From positions 1,054,001 to 1,118,000 of the forward strand of contig CAVZWN010000004.1 of the NCBI GenBank assembly GCA_963779055.1: a DNA stretch of 64,000 nucleotides, given 5' to 3'. This document shows positions 1 to 9,802 of the stretch, in pieces. The position numbers were made by a program, and so were the translations under genes. Below the pieces are notes generated by a model. That model had not been told where the DNA came from and searched no databases. It saw only the letters and a list, made by a program, of their open reading frames with translations. Source of the stretch: Sulfurimicrobium sp963779055. GTDB lineage: Bacteria > Pseudomonadota > Gammaproteobacteria > Burkholderiales > Sulfuricellaceae. Each line of letters begins with the position of its first letter. Position 1 is the stretch's first letter.

Positions 1-923
1 AGCGGTGCGCCGCAAGCGTAAACCTGATAGCCGGAAAGATCGGCAAAATCATCCACAACGGCCTGATGCACCAACCCTGTCCGGCCCGGCCAGTGATCTT
101 CGGCAAGCGGTTCGGACAGGACGGGGATAAAGGTGAAATTGGCATGCGCCTGCTGCCACTGCCCGGCCAGATGCGGCATGTAGAGATCGCGCAGGCTGCG
201 CGCGCCCCAGTAGAGCACCATTTCCCGCTTGCAGTGCGACTGGAAGGCATGTTCCAGCATGCTCTTGATGGGCGCGAAGCCGGTGCCGCCAGCCACGAAA
301 ATAACCGGCTTGCTGCTATCCTCGCGCAGGAAGAAGCTGCCATGCGGGCCTTCGAAACGCAGAATGGCTTTTTCCTGCATGGTGTTGAATACCTGATCAG
401 TGAACATGCCACCCGGGATATGGCGAATGTGCAGTTGCAGGAATTCATCGTCATGGGGCGCGTTGGCCAGGGAAAAGCTGCGCCGCTTGCCGTCCTTGAG
501 CAGGATGTCGATATACTGTCCGGCAAGAAATTGCAGCCGTTCATTGGCCGGCAACTTGAGGTGCAGTATCATCACGTCGTGCGCAATTTTTTCCATTTTC
601 TGTACCCGGCACGGCATGGTCTTGACTGGAATATCGCGCGCCGCGCCGACTTCCCTGCATTCGATCACCACATCGGTCAGCGGTGTTGCAGTGCAGAACA
701 GGGCCATCCCGGCTTGTTTTTCGGTTTCACTGAGCGCGTTATCCTGGTACTTGCCATAATCCACCTGGCCCTGCAGGATTTTCCCCTTGCAGTTGCCGCA
801 GGCGCCGTTGCGGCATCCGTAAGGCAGGGCAAAGCCCTCGTGCAGGGCGGATTCCAGAATGGTTTCATGCCCGGATGCAGAATACTGGTGATTGCTGGGT
901 TTGATAGTGACTTGAAATGGCAT
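1..923 (-). CDS. 2Fe-2S ferredoxin/FAD reductase, CDP-6-deoxy-glucoseen reductase (AscD)-like, 3' partial
   Basis: The gene runs off the left edge, so about 307 codons are visible and the stop is missing. An N-terminal plant-type ferredoxin domain has Cys37-x4-Cys42-x2-Cys45 and Cys77. It is followed by a ferredoxin-NADP reductase module with the FAD motif RRSFS, the nucleotide motif AGGTGFAP and the near-C-terminal YACGAP. The order 2Fe-2S then FAD then NAD(P) is that of AscD and phenol/methane oxygenase reductases. In this lineage such genes are usually annotated as CDP-6-deoxy-delta-3,4-glucoseen reductase, but the physiological electron acceptor is not evident. It is divergent from the epimerase gene at 941. 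The start ATG gives the residues expected at the beginning of a ferredoxin fold. Confidence 0.88.
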   Translation of the reverse strand, partial: MPFQVTIKPSNHQYSASGHETILESALHEGFALPYGCRNGACGNCKGKILQGQVDYGKYQDNALSETEKQAGMALFCTATPLTDVVIECREVGAARDIPVKTMPCRVQKMEKIAHDVMILHLKLPANERLQFLAGQYIDILLKDGKRRSFSLANAPHDDEFLQLHIRHIPGGMFTDQVFNTMQEKAILRFEGPHGSFFLREDSSKPVIFVAGGTGFAPIKSMLEHAFQSHCKREMVLYWGARSLRDLYMPHLAGQWQQAHANFTFIPVLSEPLAEDHWPGRTGLVHQAVVDDFADLSGYQVYACGAP

Positions 924-940
924 GGGTAAACCCTGATTAA

Positions 941-1819
941 ATGCAAAATTTATTGATTGTAGGTTATGGCGATATCGGCGCGCGGGCGGCAGCATTGCTG
1001 TCCCGCCGTTATCGCATTTACGGGCTGACGCGGTGCGCCGCAAGCGCGGAAAGGATTCGCACGCAAGGCGTAATCCCCGTCCCCGGCGACCTCGACCAGC
1101 TTGCCACTTTGGGGCGGCTGGAAGGCCTGGCGGATGTCGTGCTCCATTTTGCCCCGCCGCAACGCCAGGGCCAGCGCGACCTGCGTACCCGCAATCTGCT
1201 TGCCGCCCTGACCCGGGGAAAAAGTTTACCACAGCGCCTGGTCTATATTAGTACGACAGGGGTGTATGGCGACTGTCAGGGCGGGGAGGTGAACGAAGCG
1301 CATCCCACCCGGCCCGCTACGGCCCGGGCAGTGCGGCGTGCCGATGCGGAAGCCGCCTTGCGGCACTGGGGGAAAGCGTCACGGTGTCAAAGTGAGCATC
1401 CTGCGCGTGCCGGGCATTTACGCTGCGGGACGCCTGCCGCTGGAGCGATTGCAAAACCGCATCCCGGCCCTGCGTGAAGAAGATGACGGCTACACCAACC
1501 ACATCCACGGCGATGATCTGGCGCGCATTGCCGCCGCTGCTCTGGTCCGTGGCCGAGCCGAACAGGATTTACAATGCCAGCGACGACGCACCGATGAAAA
1601 TGGCTGATTATTTCGACCTCGTGGCTGACCATTACCAGCTCGATCGACCGCGAACGCATTTCCTGGCAGGAGGCGCAGCAGGCCATCTCGCCCGGCATGC
1701 TTTCCTATATGTCGGAATCACGCCGTATAGTGAACCGCCGCATCAAGCAGGAACTGAAAGTAAAACTGGAATACCCCGGCGTCCCACAAGGATTGAAAGG
1801 AATGACTCATGCAAGCTAA
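941..1819 (+). pseudogene. NAD(P)-dependent epimerase/dehydratase (SDR family), three frameshifts
   Basis: Read across three frames this gives one extended-SDR protein of about 290 residues. It starts MQNLLIVGYGDIG (Rossmann glycine motif) and contains LVYISTTGVYGD with the SDR Ser and Tyr. The frame changes near 1370-1376 (GGGGG run), near 1555-1562, and near 1640-1650, each time by +1, so the third change restores the original frame. The C-terminus MSESRRIVNRRIKQEL is typical of YeeZ-type epimerases. The stop at 1817-1819 overlaps the start of murI by 11 bases. Conservation holds on both sides of each lesion, so sequencing error is as likely as true decay. The substrate is unknown. Confidence 0.75.
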
Positions 1820-2615
1820 TCCCGGCAACGCCATCGGCGTGTTCGATTCCGGCGTCGGCGGATTGACGGTGGTGCGCGCCCTGATGGAGCGCCTGCCGTT
1901 CGAGAACATCATCTACTTCGGCGATACCGCGCGCGTACCCTACGGCGTGAAGTCGGTGGAAACCATTTCCCACTACACCCGTGAAATCGCCGAGTTCCTG
2001 CTGCAGAAACAGGTCAAGATGCTGATCATCGCCTGCAACACCATGGCTGCCGTGGCCTCGCAAGTGGTGAAGGACCTCTCCCCGGTGCCGGTACTGGACG
2101 TGATCGATGCCGGCGCGCTGGGCGCCATTGCCGCCAGCAGCCGCAGGCAGGTCGGCATCATCGGCACGCCCACCACCATCAACAGCAATGCCTACGCCCG
2201 CGCCATCCACCAGTACGAGCCCGATGTGCGCATTTTTTCCCAGGCCTGCCCGCTGTTCGTGCCGCTGGTGGAGGAAGGCTGGCTCGACCACCCTGTCACC
2301 CGGCTTACAGCGCAGGAATATCTCAAACCGGTGCTGGCGCAGAATATCGACACCATGGTGCTGGGCTGCACCCACTACCCCCTGCTCAAGCCCTTGCTGC
2401 AGGAGGTGACGGGCAGCGGTGTAAAACTGGTGGATTCGGCCGAAGCCATGGCGGAGGAAACTGCTGCGCTGCTGGCCGAACTCAACCTCGCCAACCCGCA
2501 GCGCGGCCAGCCGGATTATCAGTTCTATGTCACGGATGTGCCGCTGCGTTTTCAGACCATCGGTGAACGTTTTCTCGGACGGACATTGTCCAATGTACAT
2601 GTCGTAAAGTGGTAA
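1809..2615 (+). CDS. murI: Glutamate racemase
   Basis: This cytoplasmic enzyme interconverts L- and D-glutamate to supply D-Glu for peptidoglycan. The 268-residue length is normal. The N-terminal IGVFDSGVGGLTV carries the first catalytic Asp/Ser, IIACNTM holds one catalytic cysteine, and LGCTHYPLL holds the second cysteine with the following His. The start is supported by AAGGA seven bases upstream. The gene begins inside the 3' end of the preceding epimerase frame and is followed 13 bases later by a MoaD-like gene, so the three may be co-transcribed. Confidence 0.97.
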   Translation: MQANPGNAIGVFDSGVGGLTVVRALMERLPFENIIYFGDTARVPYGVKSVETISHYTREIAEFLLQKQVKMLIIACNTMAAVASQVVKDLSPVPVLDVIDAGALGAIAASSRRQVGIIGTPTTINSNAYARAIHQYEPDVRIFSQACPLFVPLVEEGWLDHPVTRLTAQEYLKPVLAQNIDTMVLGCTHYPLLKPLLQEVTGSGVKLVDSAEAMAEETAALLAELNLANPQRGQPDYQFYVTDVPLRFQTIGERFLGRTLSNVHVVKW

Positions 2616-2628
2616 TGGAGTATTAAAT

Positions 2629-2874
2629 ATGGCCAGAATTTTGTATTTTTCCACACTCGCCGAACGCCTCGGCATCACTGCCGAAGAACTGAAACTCCCG
2701 CCCAGCGTGCAGGATCTGCATGGTCTGCTGGACCTTTTGCGCAAGCGCGGGGACGAATGGCCGGTGTATCTGATTGATGACAGGATCCAGGCCACGGTCA
2801 ACAGGAATTTTGCCGAATTGAATGCCGGCATCAACGATCAGGACGAAATCGGCCTGATGCTGAGTCGCCGCTGA
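2629..2874 (+). CDS. MoaD/ThiS-family small protein lacking the C-terminal Gly-Gly
   Basis: This 81-residue protein has the beta-grasp layout of MoaD: an N-terminal strand, AERLGITAEEL, a LLDLLRKRG helix, the LIDD/ATVNRNF segment and a final DQDEIGLML strand. MoaD and ThiS normally end in Gly-Gly, which is adenylated and thiocarboxylated; here the last two residues are Arg-Arg (CGC CGC). It may therefore not be a sulfur carrier. No molybdopterin genes are nearby. GGAG lies eight bases before the ATG. The stop abuts the stop of the convergent fxsA gene. The family assignment is by overall similarity and is moderately sure. Confidence 0.7.
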   Translation: MARILYFSTLAERLGITAEELKLPPSVQDLHGLLDLLRKRGDEWPVYLIDDRIQATVNRNFAELNAGINDQDEIGLMLSRR

Positions 2875-3279
2875 TTATTTCAGGCGCTTGTCTTCTTCGC
2901 GCTGCCACTCGCCTTCAATAATGACTTCTTCGCTCTCGCCAGACATGGGGCGCTGAGGCACTTTGGCCCGAGGCAGCAGCAACAGGAGGACAGCAAGCCC
3001 ATCGCTGATCACGCCGGGAAAAATCAGCAGCACCCCGGCAAACAGGGTGCGCAGGCTGTCCAGCATCGCGTATCCCGGCGGCTGGCCGGATTGCAGGGAA
3101 GAAAACAGGCGGCCGAACATCGCCAGCCGCTCTTCCTGAATCAGAGTCCAGCCCGCCGCCGCGCTCAGAATCAGCCAGGGCAGCAGCCACCAGCCAATCG
3201 CATCAGCCACCCGGAACAGAACAACAATCTCGAGTGCCGGGAAACCGAGTAAAATGAAAAAAACAATCAGTAATCGCAT
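2875..3279 (-). CDS. fxsA: FxsA family membrane protein
   Basis: This 134-residue inner-membrane protein has three to four hydrophobic segments at roughly residues 3-20, 28-48 and 80-101. It carries the FxsA signatures FPALEI near the N-terminus and AGWTLIQEE in the cytoplasmic loop, and has a charged C-terminal tail. FxsA is named for suppression of F exclusion of phage T7; its cellular role is not established. It is divergent from cutA, with six bases between the two starts, and convergent with the MoaD-like gene, with no gap between the stops. Confidence 0.9.
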   Translation of the reverse strand: MRLLIVFFILLGFPALEIVVLFRVADAIGWWLLPWLILSAAAGWTLIQEERLAMFGRLFSSLQSGQPPGYAMLDSLRTLFAGVLLIFPGVISDGLAVLLLLLPRAKVPQRPMSGESEEVIIEGEWQREEDKRLK

Positions 3280-3285
3280 GGGGTT

Positions 3286-3624
3286 ATGGAGCCTTTACCT
3301 TTACTAGTTATTACCAACCTGCCGGACCAGGAAAGCGCGCGGCATCTGGCGGAAACCCTGATTTCCCGCCAGCTTGCGGCCTGCGTCAACATACTGGCGC
3401 CCTGCACCTCGGTTTACCGCTGGCAGGGCAAACTTGAAACCACACAGGAAATTCCGCTCCTGATTAAAACACTGGCAATCCATTACAGCAAGGTAGAATC
3501 TGCCATCCGCCAGGAGCATCCTTATGAACTTCCGGAAATCATCGCAGTCCCACTGAGCGCCGGTTTGCCTGAGTATCTCGCCTGGATAAGAGCGGAAACA
3601 AACAACAACGAGGAGCAACACTAA
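3286..3624 (+). CDS. cutA: Divalent-cation tolerance protein CutA
   Basis: At 112 residues this has the normal CutA1 length. Typical segments are the N-terminal LLVITNLPDQESAR, ACVNILAPCTSVYRWQGK, the LLIKT strand and HPYELPEIIAVPL. CutA1 is a very stable trimer with a ferredoxin-like fold that binds divalent metals; its role in copper tolerance is debated. The stop codon is directly followed by the dsbD start. Placement upstream of dsbD is a common arrangement in Proteobacteria and suggests one operon cutA-dsbD-TlpA. Confidence 0.95.
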   Translation: MEPLPLLVITNLPDQESARHLAETLISRQLAACVNILAPCTSVYRWQGKLETTQEIPLLIKTLAIHYSKVESAIRQEHPYELPEIIAVPLSAGLPEYLAWIRAETNNNEEQH

Positions 3625-5871
3625 ATGATGCGTTTTATTATCGGCATGTTCCTGATGCTGAATATCCTGGGCGCCCATGCCGAAGAAGGCGACCTGCTGG
3701 AACCCGAACAGGCATTCAAATTTTCTGCCCGGGTGCTGGACGCCAGCAACATCGAAGTGCGTTACCAGATTGCCAATGGATATTACCTCTATCGCGAGAA
3801 ATTCAAGTTCAGTGTCGATGCTGCTGGCGTCACTCTAGGCACGGGGCAATTCCCGGCAGGCAAAATCAAGCAGGACGAATACTTCGGCAAGGTGGAAACC
3901 TACCGCCAGAACCTGATCATCAAGCTGCCGCTCACGCGCAGCACCGATTCGGCGCAAAGCATTACGCTCAAAGCCATTTCGCAGGGCTGCGCCGATGCCG
4001 GTGTGTGCTATCCACCGACCACCCAGACGGCAAAACTCACCCTGCCGGCGGCCGCAGTACAGGCTTCCTCCCAGGCCCCCAGCGGCCTGGCGGCGCTGAC
4101 CGCGCTGGTCAAGGGCAACCCGCAGGATGAGTTCCTCGATCCCGACCAGGCATTCAAACTGGCGCTTAGCGCAAGGGATGCACAGACGCTGGTGGCTGAT
4201 TTCACACCGGCCGAAGGCTATTACCTGTACCGCGACAAGATCAAGTTCACACTGAAGGATGCTGCCGGCGCGAGTATCGTAAAAGTCGAACTGCCCAAGG
4301 GCGAAGCCAAGACCGATCCGAACTTCGGCACCATGGAGGTTTACCATCACCCGTTCCAGGCGCTCCTCCAGCTTCAGGGCGCTTCTGGAAAAATCACCGT
4401 GCAGGCCACCTACCAGGGTTGCAGTGAAAAAGGCGTGTGCTACCCGCCGCAGAATAAGACTTTCACCCTCGACCTGCCTGCCTCGAAGCCAGCAGACGCG
4501 CAAACGGCCGAACCGGTACCGGCACAACAAGCTGCTGCTGAGCCATCTGCCACTGCAACCGGACCAGAGGATGCATCGGAATCGTCCCAGGTTGCGGCTC
4601 TGCTCAAGGGCGGCAGTTTCTGGCTGGTCATCGCCAGCTTCTTTGGCTTTGGCCTGCTGCTGGCGCTCACGCCCTGCGTCTTCCCTATGATCCCCATCCT
4701 TTCCGGGATCATCGTCGGGCAGGGGCAGCACCTTACCCGGCCCCGTGCTTTCGCACTCTCGCTGGCCTATGTGCTGGGCATGGCCATCACTTACGCTGCC
4801 GCGGGCGTTGCCGCCGGGCTGTCCGGCACGCTGCTGACCAGCGCATTGCAGAACCCCTGGGTCTTGGGCACCTTCGCGCTGGTATTCGTGGCACTGGCTT
4901 TTTCCATGTTCGGCTTCTACGAACTGCAAATGCCGAATTTCATCCAGAGCCGCTTCAACGATGCCAGCAACAAGATGAAAGGCGGCAACCTGACCGGCGT
5001 ATTCGCCATGGGCGCGCTGTCGGCCGTGATCGTCGGCCCCTGCGTCGCTGCGCCGCTGGCGGGCGCACTGGCCTATATCGGCCTCACCCGCGACGTATGG
5101 CTGGGCGGTTGGGCGCTGTTCGCCATGGCGCTGGGCATGGGCGCACCGCTGCTGGCCATCGGGCTTTCCGCCGGGGCGCTGCTGCCGCGCGCCGGCGGAT
5201 GGATGGAGGCCGTCAAGGCCTTCTTCGGCGTGCTGCTGCTGGGCGTGGCCATCTGGCTGATCTCCCCGGTCATTCCGGCGGTAGCCAACATGCTGCTGTG
5301 GGCCGCCCTGCTGATCGTATCGGCGATTTACCTGCGCGCCCTGGATCCCCTGCCGCACCCCGCCAAGGGCTGGGCCAAATTCTGGAAAGGCGTGGGCGTG
5401 GTGGCGCTGATTGCGGGCGTAGCCCTGCTCATCGGCGCGCTGTCTGGCGGACGTGACATCCTCCAGCCCCTGTCCGGCTTGCGTGGCGGAGGAACGGCCA
5501 TCGCCGCTGAAAGCAGCCATACCCCCTTCGAAAAAGTCAAAAGTGTGGCCGAGCTGGAACAGCGCATTCAGCAGGCACAGGGAAAAACGGTCATGCTGGA
5601 TTTTTATGCCGACTGGTGCGTCTCGTGCAAGGAACTGGAGCGCTTCACTTTCAGCGATGCGCGGGTAAAGACGCGCTTCAATGACATGATCCTGCTGCAG
5701 GCTGACGTGACGGCAAACAGCGAGGACGACAAGGCGCTGCTGAAGAAATTTGGCCTGTTCGGCCCGCCGGGCATCCTATTCTTCGGCCCGGCCGGCCAGG
5801 AAAAGGGTCGCGTGATCGGCTATGAAAACCCGGAAAAATTTCTCACCAGCATGGACCAGATCCTGAAATGA
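3625..5871 (+). CDS. dsbD: Thiol:disulfide interchange protein DsbD with duplicated N-terminal domain
   Basis: DsbD carries electrons from cytoplasmic thioredoxin across the inner membrane to periplasmic DsbC, TlpA-like and cytochrome c maturation proteins. At 748 residues it is longer than the usual 560-620. After the signal peptide (about 1-19) there are two DsbD-alpha domains, each ending in a CxxxxVCYPP motif near residues 121 and 266. A Pro/Ala-rich linker follows, then about eight membrane helices from residue 325 with the redox cysteines in LTPCVFP and VGPCVAAP, and a C-terminal thioredoxin domain with WCVSCK near residue 666. The last four bases overlap the next gene (ATGA). Confidence 0.95.
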   Translation: MMRFIIGMFLMLNILGAHAEEGDLLEPEQAFKFSARVLDASNIEVRYQIANGYYLYREKFKFSVDAAGVTLGTGQFPAGKIKQDEYFGKVETYRQNLIIKLPLTRSTDSAQSITLKAISQGCADAGVCYPPTTQTAKLTLPAAAVQASSQAPSGLAALTALVKGNPQDEFLDPDQAFKLALSARDAQTLVADFTPAEGYYLYRDKIKFTLKDAAGASIVKVELPKGEAKTDPNFGTMEVYHHPFQALLQLQGASGKITVQATYQGCSEKGVCYPPQNKTFTLDLPASKPADAQTAEPVPAQQAAAEPSATATGPEDASESSQVAALLKGGSFWLVIASFFGFGLLLALTPCVFPMIPILSGIIVGQGQHLTRPRAFALSLAYVLGMAITYAAAGVAAGLSGTLLTSALQNPWVLGTFALVFVALAFSMFGFYELQMPNFIQSRFNDASNKMKGGNLTGVFAMGALSAVIVGPCVAAPLAGALAYIGLTRDVWLGGWALFAMALGMGAPLLAIGLSAGALLPRAGGWMEAVKAFFGVLLLGVAIWLISPVIPAVANMLLWAALLIVSAIYLRALDPLPHPAKGWAKFWKGVGVVALIAGVALLIGALSGGRDILQPLSGLRGGGTAIAAESSHTPFEKVKSVAELEQRIQQAQGKTVMLDFYADWCVSCKELERFTFSDARVKTRFNDMILLQADVTANSEDDKALLKKFGLFGPPGILFFGPAGQEKGRVIGYENPEKFLTSMDQILK

Positions 5872-6395
5872 AGTCTTTCAAGCAACTATCCGTTCTATTA
5901 AGCATCTTCCTGATCTTCGGGCTGACCGCATGCTCAGAGCAAGGCAGCAAAGCCCCTGCCGCAGCGGTTCAGACCGACACGGCCAAAATCTTTGCCGCCT
6001 CCTTTCCCGATCTGGAAGGCAAGCCCCAGCCCCTGAAACAGTGGCAGGGGAAAATTCTGGTACTGAACTTCTGGGCCCCGTGGTGTCCGCCATGCCGCGC
6101 TGAAATCCCCGACTTCATTGCCCTGCAGGAGCAATACCGGGCGCAGGGCGTGGTTTTTGTCGGCCTGGCGCTGGACCAGAAAGACAAGGTACAGGCCTTC
6201 AGCGACGAAATGGGCATCAACTACCCCATCCTGCTGGGAGAAAACGACGCGGCGGAATTGGGTAAGCTGGCCGGAAATCGCCTCGGCGGGCTGCCTTTTA
6301 CCGCGATTTTCTCCAAAAATGGCGACATCGTGTCCACCGTGACCGGAGAATTGAAGCGCGAGCAACTGGAAGCCGCATTGAAGGGCTTGATCTAG
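5868..6395 (+). CDS. TlpA/ResA-like thioredoxin lipoprotein
   Basis: This 175-residue protein begins with a lipoprotein signal peptide whose lipobox is LTAC at about residue 22, so it is anchored in the membrane and faces the periplasm. A redoxin/TlpA fold contains the active-site WCPPC within NFWAPWCPPCRAEIP and a downstream cis-proline region GLPFTAIF. Proteins of this family reduce disulfides, for example in cytochrome c maturation. The overlap with dsbD suggests it receives electrons from DsbD. The specific client is not visible from the sequence. Confidence 0.9.
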   Translation: MKSFKQLSVLLSIFLIFGLTACSEQGSKAPAAAVQTDTAKIFAASFPDLEGKPQPLKQWQGKILVLNFWAPWCPPCRAEIPDFIALQEQYRAQGVVFVGLALDQKDKVQAFSDEMGINYPILLGENDAAELGKLAGNRLGGLPFTAIFSKNGDIVSTVTGELKREQLEAALKGLI

Positions 6396-6524
6396 CACAA
6401 TTTTCCCTGTTTACGCCCTACAGCCAGGATGTGATTTTGCGGGCAATTTACGGGAAAAACTGGACAAATCACCCCAATTTGCGGCAATATTGCGGTCTAT
6501 CGAAACTCACCGACAGGTGGCCGG

Positions 6525-6971
6525 ATGCCCGCTAAGAACAGCAAAATTCTGGTATTGCACGGCCCCAATCTCAATCTTCTGGGCAGCCGTGAACCACAAC
6601 ATTATGGACACGACACGCTGGAAGACATCAATCAGCGTCTCATACTGCAGGCCCAAAAATCTGGCGCCAACCTGGAAGCTTTCCAAAGCAACAGCGAAGC
6701 CGACCTGATCGGCAAAATTCATCAGGCGGGGCGTGATGGAGTGAATTTCATCCTCATCAACCCTGCCGCATTCACCCATACCAGCGTCGCTTTGCGTGAC
6801 GCCCTGGCTGGCGTGAATATTCCTTTCGTCGAAATACATCTATCCAACGTTTTCGCCCGTGAATCTTTCCGTCACCACTCCTATTTCTCTGACCTCGCCG
6901 TGGGCATCATCAGCGGTCTCGGGGCAAAAGGCTATGAACTGGCGCTGGATTTCATACTGGCACAAACTTAA
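6525..6971 (+). CDS. aroQ: 3-dehydroquinate dehydratase, type II
   Basis: Converts 3-dehydroquinate to 3-dehydroshikimate in the shikimate pathway. The 148-residue length fits the dodecameric type II enzyme. Family motifs are LHGPNLNLLG at the N-terminus, the catalytic Tyr in PQHYGHDTLEDIN, NPAAFTHTSVALRDAL, and HLSNVFARESFRHHS with the catalytic His. A reading frame open from 6490 in another phase is a shadow. It is followed 17 bases later by accB, and aroQ-accB-accC is the usual order in beta- and gammaproteobacteria. Confidence 0.97.
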   Translation: MPAKNSKILVLHGPNLNLLGSREPQHYGHDTLEDINQRLILQAQKSGANLEAFQSNSEADLIGKIHQAGRDGVNFILINPAAFTHTSVALRDALAGVNIPFVEIHLSNVFARESFRHHSYFSDLAVGIISGLGAKGYELALDFILAQT

Positions 6972-6988
6972 AAAAACAAGGACTCATC

Positions 6989-7444
6989 ATGGACTTACGC
7001 AAACTGAAAAAACTGATCGATCTGGTTGAGGACTCCGGCATTGCTGAACTCGAAATTACCGAGGGTGAAGAAAAAGTCCGCATCAGCCGTTATGGCCAGC
7101 CAGCACCACAAATGATGCAATATGCGCCGCAACCGCAAATGGCGGCACCGCTCCAGCAGATCAGCCTGCCCGCTGCCACGCAGGCCGAAGCGGCACCAGC
7201 CCAGCCGGAAGGGCATATTGTGAAGTCGCCCATGGTGGGCACTTTCTACCGCTCGTCCTCCCCGGACGCCAAGTCTTTCGTGGAAGTGGGCCAGAATGTT
7301 GCTGCAGGCGACACCCTGTGCATTATCGAAGCAATGAAGCTGCTCAACGAGATCGAAGCGGACCAGAGCGGCGTCATCAAAGCCATCCTGATTGAAAACG
7401 GCCAGCCTGTTGAATATGGCGAACCCCTGTTCATCATCGGTTGA
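6989..7444 (+). CDS. accB: Biotin carboxyl carrier protein of acetyl-CoA carboxylase
   Basis: BCCP carries the biotin carboxylated by AccC in the first step of fatty-acid synthesis. The protein is 151 residues: an N-terminal region with EISEGEEKV-like sequence, a Pro/Ala/Gln-rich flexible linker at about 35-75, and a C-terminal biotinyl domain. The domain contains the biotin-lysine motif EAMKLLNEI and the SPMVGTFYRS thumb region. It is separated from accC by 82 bases that carry a degenerate palindromic repeat, so the two should still be co-transcribed. Confidence 0.97.
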   Translation: MDLRKLKKLIDLVEDSGIAELEITEGEEKVRISRYGQPAPQMMQYAPQPQMAAPLQQISLPAATQAEAAPAQPEGHIVKSPMVGTFYRSSSPDAKSFVEVGQNVAAGDTLCIIEAMKLLNEIEADQSGVIKAILIENGQPVEYGEPLFIIG

Positions 7445-7447
7445 TTT

Positions 7448-7512
7448 ACCCGCCACAAGGATCGCAGAGTTACCGGTTGAATCTGGAATTTCTTTGCGCT
7501 CTCCGTGGCCAT
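7448..7512. repeat. Degenerate intergenic palindrome between accB and accC
   Basis: The left arm GCCACAAGGATCGCAGAG and the right arm, read on the minus strand as GGCCACGGAGAGCGCAAAG, form an imperfect inverted repeat. The words resemble the better preserved elements at 14551-14634 and 20181-20302. It lies inside an operon, just upstream of the accC start. Confidence 0.45.
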
Positions 7513-7526
7513 AAGGTTTTAATAAA

Positions 7527-8879
<1,353 letters not shown>

Positions 8880-8908
8880 CGAGCCACAGACGGGGAGCGG
8901 AAGACATC

Positions 8909-9802
8909 ATGGCATGGCAGGCGCTGAAAATTGCGGCGAACGCCCACGTAGCCGAAATCCTGGGCGATGCGCTGATGGAACTGGGCGCGCTCTCCGTGTC
9001 CATCGAAGACGCGCACGCCGGCACACCTGAAGAGCAGGAAATTTTCGGCGAGCCGGGCGAGCCGCCTGCCGGCGTGTGGCAGGATGCGCTGGTCAACGCC
9101 CTGTTCGAGGCGAATGCCGATCTGGCCGCCATCGTTACCGAAGCTGCCGCTGCGGCGGGACTCGCTGCCGCGCCGGAATTCGATGTGGAACAGGTGGCCG
9201 AGCAGGACTGGGTGCGCCAAACCCAGGCGCAATTCGCGCCGATCCCGATTTCTCCGCGCCTGTGGATCGTGCCGACTTGGCATGAGTCTCCCGACACATC
9301 CGCCATCAATCTGGTTCTTGACCCCGGCCTGGCCTTCGGCACCGGCAGCCACCCCACCACCCGCCTGTGCCTGCAATGGCTGGACCGCCATATTCGCGGA
9401 GGCGAAACGGTGCTCGACTATGGCTGCGGCTCGGGCATCCTGGCCATTGCCGCGCTGAAGCTCGGCGCCGGACAAGTCATCGGGGTGGATATCGACCCGC
9501 AGGCAATCCAGGCCAGCCAGTTCAATGCCGAACAGAATCAGGTCAAGGCAGACTTCTACCTGCCCAATGACGCACCGCAAGTCAGTGTGGACATCGTGGC
9601 CGCCAACATTCTCACCAATCCGCTCAAGATGCTGGCCCCCATGCTGGCCAATTCGGTCCGTCCGGGCGGGAGGATCGTGCTCTCAGGCATTCTCTCCCAC
9701 CAGGCAGACGCTGTGCTGGCGGTCTACCGCAACTGGTTCGACATCGGCGTGGCAGATGAATCGGAAGGCTGGGCCTGCCTGGCTGGCACCCGAAAAGCAT
9801 GA
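8909..9802 (+). CDS. prmA: Ribosomal protein L11 methyltransferase
   Basis: SAM-dependent methyltransferase that trimethylates several amino groups of ribosomal protein L11. The 297-residue length is normal. An N-terminal substrate-recognition domain (about 1-120) is followed by DPGLAFGTGSHPTT, the SAM motif LDYGCGSGILAIAALKLGA, the acidic GVDIDPQA, and the post-motif VAANILTNPL. The ATG is preceded by GGAG and GGAAG. It overlaps the next gene by four bases (ATGA). Placement after accC is conserved in beta- and gammaproteobacteria. Confidence 0.97.
   Translation: MAWQALKIAANAHVAEILGDALMELGALSVSIEDAHAGTPEEQEIFGEPGEPPAGVWQDALVNALFEANADLAAIVTEAAAAAGLAAAPEFDVEQVAEQDWVRQTQAQFAPIPISPRLWIVPTWHESPDTSAINLVLDPGLAFGTGSHPTTRLCLQWLDRHIRGGETVLDYGCGSGILAIAALKLGAGQVIGVDIDPQAIQASQFNAEQNQVKADFYLPNDAPQVSVDIVAANILTNPLKMLAPMLANSVRPGGRIVLSGILSHQADAVLAVYRNWFDIGVADESEGWACLAGTRKA

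Noticed and set aside
66..929. Open frame of 287 codons on the plus strand
   Set aside because: It is the antisense of the ferredoxin-type reductase, whose minus-strand product has full family motifs.
1743..2834. 363-codon minus-strand frame
   Set aside because: Antisense to murI and the MoaD-like gene; composition is that of a high-GC shadow.
3835..5520. 561-codon minus-strand frame
   Set aside because: Antisense to dsbD, low-complexity Gly/Gln/Arg composition, no recognisable domain.
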